Assembly (NCBI GenBank): GCA_035610835.1
Contig: CM069454.1
Coordinates: 64,326,883-64,390,882 of the forward strand
Direction: 5' to 3'
Source of the DNA: Ophiura sarsii
Taxonomy: Eukaryota > Echinodermata > Ophiuroidea > Amphilepidida > Ophiuridae
Length of the DNA stretch: 64,000 nt
Below are positions 34,735-45,814 of this stretch, piece by piece. The position numbers and the translations under genes were made by a program. Positions within the stretch are counted from its first letter, which is position 1, and each line of letters opens with the position of its first letter. Below the pieces are notes generated by a model. The model made no database searches. It was not told where the DNA came from and worked only from the letters and a program-made list of their open reading frames with translations.

Positions 34735-35214
34735 ATGCAAATAGACACGTGTTGCCGCCGTTTACAGTGTGTTTCTGCATGCTACGATCGCAACAGAATA
34801 CTTATCGGAAATGCTTTATGTAAATCGAAGCAAATTATGTTAAGAAGTTCCTTACATTGGAAGCTGATTTCCATTACTAAAAGCAGACATTTTCGCGTTG
34901 GTTTTATTTTCGCGCTTTTCGCTCAAAATAACTTTATAACCGATAATATTGTTTTCAACATTCATGCAGTGCATCCAGAAGGTCGCCCGCTAAAAAAAAC
35001 CACAATTCGCTATGATGTCCATAATGATATCAAAATGCGCGAAAATATCTTGACGCGAAAATATTGGCTTTTACAGTATGATTTAGTAAAGTTCTATGAT
35101 GGTTTTTTCACAGAAAATACAGTCAAGATAGATTTATTCGTCCATGAAAGTCATTCCTGGTATAAATCAAACATGAATAATCAAGGGCACCAAAGCATGT
35201 ACCATGATTATTAA
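34735..35214 (+). CDS. Unrecognised 159-codon open frame (doubtful)
   Basis: An ATG-to-stop frame of 159 codons in otherwise non-repetitive sequence. The product has mixed composition with a Cys-rich N-terminus (DTCCRRLQC) and no signal peptide, membrane segment or known motif that I recognise. No splice sites, promoter or homologous frame nearby supports it. It could be a chance ORF or an old captured fragment. Confidence 0.15.
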   Translation: MQIDTCCRRLQCVSACYDRNRILIGNALCKSKQIMLRSSLHWKLISITKSRHFRVGFIFALFAQNNFITDNIVFNIHAVHPEGRPLKKTTIRYDVHNDIKMRENILTRKYWLLQYDLVKFYDGFFTENTVKIDLFVHESHSWYKSNMNNQGHQSMYHDY

Positions 35215-35220
35215 TGGCAC

Positions 35221-35640
35221 ATGGTATATATCATTATCTGTAGGGGTGGGGGGGGGGGGGGGGGGGGGGGGGGGGGTGATGAAATAAAAACCATTGCCGG
35301 GGGGGGGGGGTCAAAACTAAATTTTAGTCCAAAAAAATCTTATATTTTTATTTTGTCTACATTTGTCTACCCTTATTTATATATAATTTTCCCTTCCGCA
35401 TCAACTTCCCCCCCCCCCAATATTCCGAACTTAACCGTTCTAGATAGGCCTGAGCATGGGGGTGGTCATTACAATAATCACGTTCGTTGAGCGGGTGGGG
35501 GGGGGGCATACAAAATGATGATACATGATATTTTGGGACCGCGTACCAAAAAATAGACCACCCCCTACAAACCGCTGGGAGGGGAGGGGGAGGCTCACTA
35601 GCGGGGTTTTGAATGTCCAGCGGCACCCCCACGACCAAAC
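35221..35640. repeat. G/C homopolymer-rich stretch
   Basis: It contains about 30 nt of nearly pure G (35247-35276), a second G tract (about 35299-35310), a C tract (35408-35418) and another G tract (35498-35507). It resembles the interiors of the hAT-type elements at 26462 and 41316, but no termini were found. Confidence 0.6.
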
Positions 35641-36280
35641 CAAATCCGAGTACCCCCCGGGGTTGTGCACAACTTTAAAAGTAGTCTGAATGTGCTTTTG
35701 AGGTAGCGATCTGACTGCTGTCCTAAAACAAGAAAACTAGTATCATCATGTTCACGTCGGTCACCCTCTGGCCTCTGCTTGAAACATCACTTCCGGGTTC
35801 ATCGTTGATGATTGATCCACAATATTATCGCCGATTGGAAAATCGTAAACATGGCAATTTTGGTGCGTGGAAGGTGTCGGATAAATGTCTATATTTCAAT
35901 AGTTAGCGCTGTTTTTTTCTTCTCGCTCACCAATTTGCCTGTTAAATACGTTCTGGTGATATCTAGTATATGAGTGACTGGAAAAGGAATCATAAAGCTA
36001 ACATGTATGTAGTTGTAGTTAAGTTGTATTGTAATTTGTACTGTAGACCTCAGGCTCAGGCTCAGTTCTTGCAGGTGGACGAATTTGCCCACCGATTTAG
36101 TGGCCAAATTCTCCCACCAAGACAAAATGCGTAATAAATTCACTATTTGTCATGTTTGAAACCCAAAATAATTGTTCCAATGGAGTAAAAATCTGCTGGG
36201 GAAAGGTTTAAGTTTGATTTCCTGTTTGAATTAAGCAAATAAATTCTGATACTAATAATACTAGTCTAGACTAGTACAGG

Positions 36281-36824
36281 AAACCCATACGTTGGTGGGT
36301 TTTTTTTCTTTCCCTACCAACGTATGGGGAAATTGTATTGCGAGAAACTGTCAATTTCATTTGCTGTATGAAGTGAATGGAGTGCATCTCAAATGATTTG
36401 CGGGGTGAATTTAGTCTCATTCCCATCGCCAACATCTTATACGCACATCACTTTTTTACGAACTTACGAATGTATTGAAACGAGTCTATTATAATAAAAC
36501 ATGGCGCCGATTTCGATAAACATCGCGAGTGCCGTTAAAGTGAATTGGCTTAGAATTTCACCTCAAATTTCAAGGGAATATTGCATTTGTACAAAATATT
36601 AAACGAATGGCAAGATAGATGAGAAAGAGTAGAATCAGTAGATAAGAACAAACGCAAAGAAGTGTGTTTTTGAGCTCTGGTAAGCGATACAGAAATTAAC
36701 ACGAAAATCATATTTAGAAGGAGTCATACTTAGGATGGGGACAGATAGTGAAACATGCAAAATACCCTATGATGAATAATACCAACTGATGACAAATATC
36801 ACTAAGTATGATTTGTTGTATTAA
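36281..36824 (+). repeat. Dispersed repeat B, copy 1
   Basis: It starts with the hairpin CCCATACGTTGGT...ACCAACGTATGGG and continues to GTATGATTTGTTGTATTA. It is near identical to the two outer parts of 61199-63259, apart from small deletions. It includes ACATGGCGCCGATTTCGATA. No coding frame. Confidence 0.8.
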
Positions 36825-37197
36825 AGGTATATTATGTGATCTTTCCAGGGAACGCCCTCAACATCGAAAAAAAAATAGAAAGCAGATTTTCTTGCAGATT
36901 TACATTTCTGATTATAAATCATGCATACATTCCAAGTTACAGGGCGATACGATTCTTAATTACTTCAAAATCATGGTTTTAGAGTGAAAATAAACTGTCC
37001 AAATCCGGACACTTTATATTTTTCACTCTAAATTCACTCTAAAACCATGATTTTGAGGTAATTAGGAATCGTATCGCTCTGTAACTTGGAATGTATGTAT
37101 GATTTATGATCGGAAATGTAAATCTGCAAGAAAATCTACTTTCTAAAAAAAATAATGAATAGAGGGCGCCCTCTGGAAAAGATCACATAATATGCCT
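36825..37197. mobile_element. TTAA-flanked foldback element
   Basis: Inverted arms of about 170 bp run from AGGTATATTATGTGATCTTT to its complement ending ATAATATGCCT, with TTAA on both sides (36821-36824 and 37198-37201). The loop contains CTGTCCAAATCCGGACA. TTAA targets occur in piggyBac and Kolobok, but no family-specific end is recognised. Confidence 0.75.
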
Positions 37198-37479
37198 TTA
37201 AGTCTAGACTACTTGTAATACATTGTTGAAGAGATAAAGAACATTTTGTGATTTTGGGTTTGAGACTGAGAGGCTTGATATCTCCCAACATTATATCTGG
37301 GTGGATCCACTAGCCTAATTGAGTACTTGTGGCCAATGAAATACAAGGGGTGTGTCAGAAACATCCATTCAGCATCAAGCAAAAGTTTTGTCTATTATAA
37401 AAAAGTTTTTGCAGTGACTGATGGGCGGCGCAAAGATAATCGATACCATGTGGTTTTTGTTAAGGGGTTTTGGTGTGAG

Positions 37480-38130
37480 GCGGGGTATAGGGAGGTGTTA
37501 GTGATTGGGAAGGGGTTAGTGAATGGGTGGGGGGGTGTATTTGTGGTTGGGAGGGGTTTAGTGATGTGGAGGGTGTTTGTGGTTGGGGAGGGGGTTAGTT
37601 GTGGGGAGGGGTTGTGGTGGAAGGCAGGGGTTGTGGTGGCGAATGGGATGGCCCTGGGGAGAGGGTTGTGGTGGGGAAGGGGGAATGGTGGCGTGGATGC
37701 ATGGGGTGGGAAGGGTTGGCCTAGGGGTAGTAGGGGTGGGATGGTTCCCGGGGTGGTGTGGGGGGGGGGGGGGGTAGGGTGTTTGTGGTGGGGGAGGGGT
37801 TTTGTGGTGGGGGAGGGGTTTGTGATGCGGTTGGGAAGGGGAGGGGGTTTAGGGTGGGGATTGTGATTGGGAGGTGGTTGTGGTGGCGTGGATGCATGGG
37901 GTGGGGTGGGGAGGGTAGGGTGTTAATGGTGGGAGAGGGGTTTTGTGGTGGGGGAGGGGTTTTGTGAATGGGAGGGGAGGGTTTGTGGTGGGGATGGGAA
38001 AGGGAGGGGGTTTATGTTGGGGATGGGAGGGGAGGGGGTTTGTGGTGGGGATGGGAAGGGGAGGGGGTATATGGTGGGGATGGGAAGGGGATGGGTTTTG
38101 GTGGGGATGGGAAGAGGATGGAGTTTGTGG
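37480..38130 (+). repeat. G-rich minisatellite (GGGGATGGGAAGGGGAGGG)n
   Basis: About 650 bp of G/T/A with few C on the plus strand. Units vary from GGTTTGTGGTGGGGATGGGA to GGAGGGGTTTTGTGGTGGGG, with a partly duplicated block (GCGTGGATGCATGGGGTGGG at 37691 and 37893). Frames are artefacts. Confidence 0.85.
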
Positions 38131-38230
38131 TGTGTCATATCACATTCGGCCTGCAGCCTCATGTGATATGACATGCCAAACCATAGGTATTTTTCCGTAT
38201 TGTGTGAACATGCAGGGGATAACTAATATC
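38128..38230. repeat. Hairpin related to the 38837 palindrome
   Basis: GTGTCATATCACATTCGGCC is folded onto GCCTCATGTGATATGACATG. It is followed by AACCATAGGTATTTTTCCGTATTG and GGGGATAACTAAT, which also occur in the right arm and flank of 38837-38977. Confidence 0.75.
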
Positions 38231-38836
38231 ATTTAGTAGATCTATGAATGCTGAAATGTGATTGGTTAATGTCCCAATGAATATTTTCCTGTATCTGATG
38301 ACTGATATGAGCCCATATTAGTCTAGTAATTTTATCACAGCTCTGATTGGTTACATCAAGGTTTGGATTGATCCATTATCAATTTTAGGGGTTAGATGTG
38401 GAAAGGGGGGGGGTGTTGGGATGGATGTGGGTTGGGGGATTTAGGTGATCGGGATGTGGGGTTGGCCTGTCTTTTTGTTGGTTCCCGGTACCAGTTATGT
38501 GGTTCCCAGTGTTATGGGTTCCAAGTTGTTTAAGTTGTGCTCAGTGTATGTTGGGGTTCGATGAGCGGTGTGGTGAATGACGGACGGCGAGCAAAAATAT
38601 TCTTTTTGGTGGTTCCCAATGTCATTTTGGTGGTTCCAAGTGTTTAAGGCTCCAAGTTATCTAAGTGCTAGTTATCTTGGGGTGAGGAGGCAGTGTGGTG
38701 AAATAGGAGAGGGGTGAATTGACAACAATGTTTTTAGTTGTTCCAAGTGTTAAGGTTTCGAGATGTTTAAGTTTAATTATTCCTCATTTACTTTTTAAAA
38801 TGCAATTCATCATGTCTACTATTAAATGATAAATTC

Positions 38837-38977
38837 GTTACCCCCTGTTTGTTCTCATGCAATACGGAAAATATCTATGGTTTGTTTCCAATATCACATT
38901 CGGCTATCGCCTCATCATGTCATATTGGAAACAAACCATAGATATTTTGCCGTATTGCATGAACAAACAGGGGATAA
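38837..38977. repeat. 141-bp palindrome with CGGCTATCGCCTC loop
   Basis: GTTACCCCCTGTTTGTTCTC is mirrored by GAACAAACAGGGGATAAC, and GCAATACGGAAAATATCTAT by its complement. The arms are about 60 bp. The loop belongs to the class of CGGC-GCC(TC) centres seen in the palindromes at 21065 and 48421. Confidence 0.85.
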
Positions 38978-38982
38978 CTAAT

Positions 38983-39435
38983 AATACAGACCAGATAGTA
39001 GTGATATACAATGTAGAGCAGTCATGGATTCTAATTGACAAACAATATAACAACACACGGTATATGAGATCATTAAAGATGCTTACTCACAACCCTAACA
39101 TTATAATACATACAAACACCACATCCGAAGATGAGGCTAAGGATTACGCATCACATACCAATATATAGAGGATCCATAGGCGATTCAATAGGGAACTTGA
39201 ACAATGACTGCTTTATATCACTACTATCTGGTCTGTACTCTGTTTATCGGAGACGGCCGGGTAGCTCAGTGGTAAGAGCATTCGACATGTGTTCGAAAGG
39301 TCACGGGTCGATTCCCGCACCGGCTCACATCCTTGCTTTTTAAGTTGGGATATGAGTCGAGGCTTGTTTAATGTTTGTTTGAGTTGTGGAACTTGCGGTA
39401 GTTATCTGCCTCGCTGTTAAATTATAATGTTACAA
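38983..39435 (+). mobile_element. tRNA-containing SINE with inverted leader segment
   Basis: The SINE proper spans about 39213-39435: leader TATCACTACTATCTGGTCTG, tRNA-like region, then CTTGCTTTTTAAGTTGGGAT and CTCGCTGTTAAATTA. Upstream, 38983-39004 is the leader inverted, and 39005-39210 is the reverse complement of 54673-54865. Confidence 0.75.
39255..39326 (+). tRNA. tRNA-Thr(TGT)-like sequence in SINE
   Basis: GGCCGGG acceptor, D arm with TAGCTCAGTGG (perfect A box), anticodon stem TTCGA/TCGAA with loop CATGTGT (anticodon TGT at 39288-39290), and T arm ACGGGTCGATTCCCG, which lacks one T of the T loop. Because the same tRNA and flanks recur at 54913, this is a retroposon promoter and probably not a functional tRNA gene. 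Confidence 0.5.
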
Positions 39436-39459
39436 CTAGCTAATAATGTTGTATTCTTA

Positions 39460-39728
39460 GGCCAAACAAAGAAGGTTTGTCTCAGAAACATTTTGCAAAA
39501 AAGCTAAGTGCTGTGCGATTTTTTTTTGGTTTTTTGTTGTTGTTGTTGCTAATCCAAGCTTACAGAGAACTTTTTTAAAATATTTTTTTAAAAATCCAAA
39601 AAATCCCCCCCCCCCAAATTTGTTGTTGTTGTTGTTGTAAGTCTCAGTGCCTAGATGTATGCGCCGTAGCTCATTTCACATACCAATGCGGGCGGGCTTC
39701 TGAGACAAGCATTCTTCTTTGTTTGGCC
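39460..39728. mobile_element. PIF/Harbinger-type MITE, TTA duplication
   Basis: TIRs GGCCAAACAAAGAAGGTTTG and CTTCTTTGTTTGGCC are flanked by TTA (39457-39459 and 39729-39731). TGTCTCAGA and TCTGAGACA extend the ends. Same family as 55764-56076. Confidence 0.8.
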
Positions 39729-39775
39729 TTAATAAGTTATAATTATAGTTATTTTCTCTTTCTGTCTCTATACAG

Positions 39776-39962
39776 TATTGTAACTCCACATCATTCTCAC
39801 CGTGTCTTGGGTTTCTACAAAATCTACAATATCAAGCAGTTATATTTTGGGTGACAGACTGTCTGTAACCAGTAAGGTGCAACACTTGTGTAGACGGGCT
39901 ATCCATAATGTTGCAGCCAAGGTTCGTTGAGCCTCCAGCTGTACCTCAGATAATAGAAAGAG
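39776..39962 (+). CDS. Possible first coding exon of an unidentified gene
   Basis: The acceptor TTTCTGTCTCTATACAG (to 39775) and donor AG|GTAAGT (39963) are both strong. All frames are closed early in the exon, but an ATG at 39908 opens 18 codons to the donor: MLQPRFVEPPAVPQIIER plus one base. This fits a 5' UTR exon containing the start codon. No downstream partner exon was identified before the GPCR locus, and the peptide is too short to assign. The stretch 39735-39962 is free of repeats. Confidence 0.35.
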
Positions 39963-40068
39963 GTAAGTCAACCATCTGTTGGTATTTTATGAATCATTAG
40001 TTAGGGATATTGCATAGCAATGTACTCAATGTGGCAACCCCCTTGTAAACTGAAAACACTGCGCTTTA

Positions 40069-40388
40069 TGCAGGGATCAATGTGCATCTTGAACCTACCC
40101 TCCTCAAGGTTAGTCAAAGATAAGACGCCTAATCTTTGCCTAGTAATATTTTTGGAGAGGTGAATCTTGAACTAACTTATACATTGGACAGGTGAATCTA
40201 TGGTGAATCTTCACCTATATTTCAACTTCTCCCACATATTACTATTGAACGAACATGGTGCACTAAGGTGAATCTTCACCCTACAAATTACAGGATAGAC
40301 CTAATCTTGACCTAATTTATCCTGAAGAAAGGTGAATACAGGTGAATGCTTGAGGAGGGTAGGTTCAAGCTGCACATTGATCCCTGCA
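40069..40388. mobile_element. PIF/Harbinger-type MITE, TTA duplication
   Basis: TIRs TGCAGGGATCAATGTGCA and TGCACATTGATCCCTGCA extend through TTGAACCTACCCTCCTCAAG, about 40 bp in all. They are flanked by TTA on both sides (40066-40068, 40389-40391). The inside holds repeated GGTGAATCTTCACC palindromes. Confidence 0.85.
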
Positions 40389-40391
40389 TTA

Positions 40392-41315
40392 GATCTGGCA
40401 ACCTGGCCTCTCTCTCTACTATCTCCCAACATGGCAATTCACACAATAAGGGCGCACAGCACTAAATCACTCCTCGTTTTGTGTAATGGTAGTAAGTTCC
40501 GGCAAAAACAAAAAACGATTTTGTGATTAATGGGGTCCTTTGGGAATCAGTTTGGCATGAGGATAGCGTTTCATAATTAAAATGAAAGATAATCTCTTGT
40601 ACTTTGATCAGGATATTGCAAAATATTGATTTTCGATTGAATTTAAAATTTATCACGTGTATGAACACACGTGATCGGAGGCGGTTAGAAGGCGAGCGTC
40701 CGGGCTGAAAATAGGGGTGGCGCTGTTTAAATGATCGTATCGTAAAATCGAATTGGAAGGTGTAACACTTCTTGACGATTTTATGAAATTTGAATGTTTG
40801 TTTATTAGAATAAAGCATTCGAGACGTTCCAAAAATGGTTACTAAGGGCCCAAAATAGCGACTCTTTTAGCCCTAATTTACATGTAATCCAATGGGCGGT
40901 ATATTAAGTGCTGTGCCCCCATAAGGCCACAAAAAAATCCCCAACCTGTTCTACGGGCAAACGGACCTCTCGATGTTGTGAAATGTGCCACCAAATTAGA
41001 AATTTGAGGGGGGGGGGGCGGTCCGTTAAAAAAATTGACAGAGGGGCGCGTGTGGAAAAATAATTGTAAGTTTATTGTTTTAATTTATGGTTATTTTTAC
41101 AAAATTTTCAAATATTTCACAAATGTTACACAATTTAAAAAAAAGGTCGGTCAGACCCGTAAAACAGTTTTTTCTTTCGTGGCCTAAACACTCAACTATT
41201 AAAGAGATATAAAGTTCTTAAACTACACATTCTCCTGAGTCATGAATAATAAGAGGACTTGCGTATTGTAATACCATCCAGTGTTAACAAAGTGCGAATG
41301 TAGTCATAGCAACAG
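40392..41315. other. Non-coding, no bounded element
   Basis: Mostly AT-rich, with a G tract near 41008. TATCACGTGTATGAACACACGTGATC (40652-40677) is a small CACGTG hairpin. No credible exon. Confidence 0.35.
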
Positions 41316-41768
41316 CAGTGGCGTGCGCAGGATATTGTGAGTGGGGGGGCCACCTGGCCATAAATTAAATTCCCCCGACTCGGATTCTTCTCAATTCCCC
41401 CGACGTACCAACAAAAAAATAGTAAAAGGTAGCCCCAACTTTCTTTGCAGTTACCTCGTGAATTTCACGTAAGTGGGGTGGGGGGGGGGGGAGGGTGGGG
41501 GGCGGTAAGGTTTAAACGTCAATCTTCAGGGTTTTCATCGGTTTCTCTATAGCATTTTCCTTTATTTAGCCAAGTGCTGCATAAATTTGTCGACTACATG
41601 TACAAATTGCCGACTATTTGATTATTTTGGTCACACCCACCCTCTAGCGACAGCCCTGCCCCCGACTGACAGTAATTTCCCCCGACTGGCAGTAATTTCC
41701 ACTGACTGATTTCAAAAGTGTGGGGGGGGGGCAGCCCCTCGTCGGCCACCCCTTTGCGCACGCCACTG
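41316..41768. mobile_element. hAT-type element, 8-bp duplication
   Basis: Ends CAGTGGCGTGCGCAGG and CCTTTGCGCACGCCACTG are inverted. The flanks AGCAACAG (41308-41315) and AGTAACAG (41769-41776) agree at 7 of 8 bases. G tracts and CCCCCGACT repeats lie inside. 453 bp, non-coding. Confidence 0.8.
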
Positions 41769-41786
41769 AGTAACAGTCTCTATGCA

Positions 41787-42075
41787 GTGGCGTAACTAGG
41801 GTTTTCAGTTTGGGGGCATGTGGGGGTGGGGGTAGGTCTGTGATCGGGGGGGGGGGGGGGGGGGGGAGTGACATAACTGACTATTTTTTTGTTTTGTTAA
41901 GAGACATAGAGTTTGTCATTTCATTTGGGACATATGGGGGGATATTGAGGGTTAACCCTCGATATGCCCCCCCGGCATATCAGGGGGAAGCCTTCTGGCA
42001 AGGGGGGAGGGGGGAGGAATGTCCCCTTCCCCCTCTTGTTACCCCCATGCCCCCCTCTTGTTACCCCCGCCTGCT
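41787..42075. mobile_element. hAT-like element, left end only clear
   Basis: CAGTGGCGTAACTAGGG is the same terminus type as at 26462. It is followed by G-rich sequence. The right end may be GTTACCCCCGCCTG near 42060, but it is eroded and no duplication can be fixed. It lies 18 bp from the end of the previous hAT element. Confidence 0.5.
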
Positions 42076-42595
42076 CTAAATCTAAATGTAACAATATAGC
42101 ACAATTAGTTGGAGTATACATAGTATATCATTTTTGACCAAATCATTTTAATAATTTGCTACCTTCAAAGTTCAATAGATATTGATCAAATCATTGACCT
42201 TACGGACGACCTATTTGGTACATCCGTTATAATTTTATATTTGGATTCATGGGCTAGAAATATTGATAGATTGCTGGCTAATTATTGGCTAACTTGGCAA
42301 AATACACAGAATCATAACTATAAATCGATTGTAAAAACAATAGGTTTTATAAATCAATGATAAAAACAGCTGTTTTGTTGATGTTGCACAATATTACCAG
42401 CTATTTATTGAAAGTAAAGATGGAAATCATGAAAAGTTTAGTTATTGTGAAAAATCAAGTATTTCAAAAATTGCCACACAAAAAAAAACAATTTAGCAAA
42501 CTTTTTTTTTGGGGGGGGGGGGGGGGGGGGAATTCACAAATTTGCAAAAAAAAATCCAAAATTTCCGCAAATTTGTAAACAAAAATCACAAATCG

Positions 42596-42695
42596 NNNNN
42601 NNNNNNNNNNNNNNNNNNNNNNNNNNNNNNNNNNNNNNNNNNNNNNNNNNNNNNNNNNNNNNNNNNNNNNNNNNNNNNNNNNNNNNNNNNNNNNN
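42596..42695. other. Assembly gap, 100 N
   Basis: Second 100-N placeholder, preceded by a G tract (about 42510-42530) that may have broken the assembly. Confidence 0.99.
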
Positions 42696-42956
42696 GACGT
42701 TCACATCCTGTAGTATTAAAAATACACATGCTTTTGATGTATTCGGTCGATATCTATTGTAATCCATTAGGGTCGCAACAAAAATAAATACCTGTATACA
42801 GTAACGCACGACAACTCTGGGGACGAGATTCGCGGAGTTTAAAACTGTGTTTTGTTAAACACGCTGTTTAAAAGATAAACTCGCGTTTAAGTTAGGCACA
42901 CGCTTAGTTAGACACGTTTTTAAGCTAAAACCGTGTTTAGTACGAGAATACAGTCC

Positions 42957-43340
42957 TTTTATGTTCATTGCTTAGGCCAAAAAAATAAAGTTTTTTTGTT
43001 GTCATACATGGTGTTTTTTCATTAGGTGTGTTTGGTACATTAAATACTTTGCTTGATCTAAATTTGACAAAAACCTGATCTTTGTTTATAACTTTTCATG
43101 TTCACTGCTAAGGCCTAAAAAATAAATTGCTTGGTTGTCCTACGTGGGTTTTTTTCATTGGGTGTGTTTGGTAAATTGAATTCTTGCTTGATCTTAATTT
43201 GACAAAAACCTGATCTTTGTTTAGCAACTTTTTATGTTCATTGCTTTGCCTAAAATTAATTGTTTTGTTATTCTTCATGTTTTTTTTTGTATTTTTCATT
43301 AGGAGTTGCATATGGTGAAATTGAATACTTTTGTTCCATC
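42957..43340 (+). repeat. Tandem repeat, about 130-bp unit, three copies
   Basis: TTATGTTCATTGCTTAGGCC-like starts are followed by CATTAGGTGTGTTTGGTA and GACAAAAACCTGATCTTTGT. They occur at about 42957, 43093 and 43223, the last incomplete. Confidence 0.8.
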
Positions 43341-44457
43341 TGTTCTGCCCATTCACAAATCTATTTTGGTTAGAATTATCATTGTGCTCTTGCATTTTAC
43401 CTCTCTTTCCCCATATGTGATTCCTCACTCTCCCTTTTATTGAAACATAGCCATTTTCGTAATTCGCAAGAGAACTAATGTGTTTACACATTAGGCCAGG
43501 ATACATCACATACCAGAGTCTGGCATCTCATGACCACAGCTTGCACCCGGGGGGGGGGGGGGGGGGCACTCAACTTTTTTGGGGGTAGGGGTGTGCCGTA
43601 GGGGGTCTCAAAAAGGGGGGGGGGCTACAGAACTGAACTGAGTGGATTTTATGACGAAAAATAGGGTCTTGGGAACTGATTTTTTCAAAAAAGTAGGTCT
43701 TGAGAACTGGCCTATAGTTCGAAAATTGGGCTTTTGGAACGCAAAATTTCATGATTTTTGAATTTTCAATAGAATTGGGGTCCTAAGAACTGATGCAGGA
43801 TCAAAAGGGGGGGTCATAAGAGCTAGCAGCAGAGGGTGAAAAGGGGGTCTTCAGCGCAGCACATACCTATACCCTTTTCCAATGTCAGTGCCCCCCCCCC
43901 CCCCCGGGAGCTTGCAAAGTTGAACACTTCCCGGTATTAGTAAGGCGCATATATACTGTGCAATTTCTTTGTTTACAGCAAGAATAAGAGCACGTCAGCT
44001 TAGTAACGGCAAAAGGCCGATTATGTGTGACAAGCGTATCGCACACCTGACATATAATGCGAAATGCGTAGCAACAACGTAGCAGTAGCAACAGTAGAAA
44101 AAACACACACAAATTTCACGAAATTTGACCATAAATTATATATAAAAATCAAACATAAAGTGGTTCATCGCTGGACCTTATACAGACATTACACAGAGAA
44201 ATTTAAGTAAATTGAAGAGTGGAAAGGGTGTAAACAAGATTTGTACAAGATTTGGCGATTCCATATTATTATAGAGATATTTTGTTCTCATTGTTATGTT
44301 ATCAGGTTTACATCTTTCCCAGATGATCTGACACCATGCTACGCCGTATTCAACCACAGTTGTATAGCGATAACTATTCAGAGACAATAAGGCTTCAGGT
44401 GGCTACTTTGTCTGCACTTTCAAACCATTCTGAAGACGAAGAACTCCGCCGCGGGTA
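43341..44457. other. Upstream region of the GPCR locus
   Basis: It contains G and C tracts (43549-43566, 43891-43905) around a block of GGGTCTT/GAACTGA repeats, which may be a decayed element. A minus-strand frame near 44178-44390 looks weakly like retroelement debris, but I could not assign it. No promoter motif can be named. Confidence 0.35.
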
Positions 44458-45806
44458 ATGTTAGCAGATGTTTGGGTTTTAAACTATTACCAGAACATTA
44501 TGGAGAGCACAACAGTCGATATGAAAATACAAATACCCATTCCTATCGTTTTATTTAAATTTGAATCTTTTATCGAAGCAAATGTCACTAAGTATGAGCA
44601 TTATTGCCCTCAATATTGTATGTGTGATCTAGGATACTCAGAAATTGTCACCACCTGTCACAATAGCACTGCATGTAAATCCCTCATAATGTATCCACAT
44701 GCACTGAAGTATTTGTATCTTGCACACTGTGGTCTACACACTATTAAGTCTAATGCTTTCACAATGTTTGCGCAAGAGACTAGTGGGATTGTAGCGATAT
44801 TTCTTCAATACAATAACCTGTCTCTCATTGAGTCTGGTGCATTTAAAGGTCTTGGATCACTTGCATATTTAAATCTAGCTCACAACATGTTCGCTTCGAT
44901 AGATGCAAATGTATTTGTAGGACTTCACTGTCTGAAATTGAAATATTAGCTTGTTGTGGCTTAGTAACTGGTCTGTCTTTTAGTATAATTGATCTGTCTC
45001 ATAATCAATTATCATACTTATCCATTTATGCACTAGAACCAATTCTCTCTGGCGGTTGGACCTATCTCACAATCAAATAACACATTTATCTGCCATTGTA
45101 TTGACAAGATCGACTTTCTTGCAATTGGACGTCTCTAACAACCAAATATCACATTTGTCTGCTAATGAATTGGCAGGATTAAATGTGACTCATAGTATGG
45201 AGTTGATTCTGTCCTCACAATCAAATATCAATGTTACCTGCTAATGCATTGATAGGACTGAGGGTGGTTATTGAATTTGGTACTTAGTCACAATCAAGTA
45301 TCACAGATGACAGCAATGCATGGACAGGACTGAATATTTTGTATATGGAACTTAATCACAATCAAATAGCACAGATAACTGCAAATGCATGGGCAGGAGT
45401 AAACATAATGATGTTTTTGTATTTGTCGCATAATCAGATATCACATTTATCTGCAAATGCATTCACAGGACTGAGCAGAACAGAATTTTTAAGCCTGGAT
45501 CATAATCAGATATCACAGGTATCAGCTGATGCATTTGCAGGACTCGATAGCCTCGGGCTTTTAGACCTGTCTCAAAATCAAATAGCACATCTATCTGCAC
45601 AATTATTCTCAAACCTCAATTCTCTAATATCACTACTCCTTAATAACAATCACGTAACTCACATTCCTCCTAACATATTAGATGAAATGCCTCAACTTAG
45701 AATTCTCGCACTACAACACAACCATATTAAACACTTGCCTGTTATATTTGAAATTACATGTAATCTTGTCTATTTGAATGCATCTGCAACAATATTGACA
45801 CGATAG
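44458..45806 (+). pseudogene. LRR ectodomain of LRR-GPCR, frame broken
   Basis: The N-terminal half of the receptor at 45815-47077. A Cys-rich LRR cap (HYCPQYCMCD, about residue 48) is followed by LRRs of 24 residues with the consensus LDLSHNQISHLSANAFTGL. The consensus moves between frames: 44458-44949, then about 44988-45050, 45056-45205, 45210-45275, 45277-45330, 45312-45790, then the frame of the 7TM part. At least six frame changes and several stops occur over 850 bp, while the protein consensus is retained throughout. About a dozen repeats are recognisable. No obvious signal peptide follows the first ATG, so an upstream exon is possible. Such frame changes indicate either a pseudogene or uncorrected indel errors; the intact 7TM part leaves both open. 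Confidence 0.75.
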
Positions 45807-45814
45807 CACCAAAT

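Noticed and set aside
40462..40818. 118-codon minus-strand frame
   Set aside because: No motif, no splice context, composition typical of chance frames in AT-rich DNA.
43108..43509. 133-codon minus-strand frame
   Set aside because: Asn/Lys-rich, overlaps the 130-bp tandem repeat and has no recognisable feature.
44178..44387. Minus-strand frame with YTTVVEYGVAWCQIIWERC
   Set aside because: Faintly reminiscent of retroelement proteins, but no diagnostic motif; not strong enough to annotate.
44950..45056. A short intron (GTAACT...TTTTAG) joining the first LRR frame to the next
   Set aside because: It would be only about 20 bases, far below a workable intron, and further frame changes follow that introns cannot explain.
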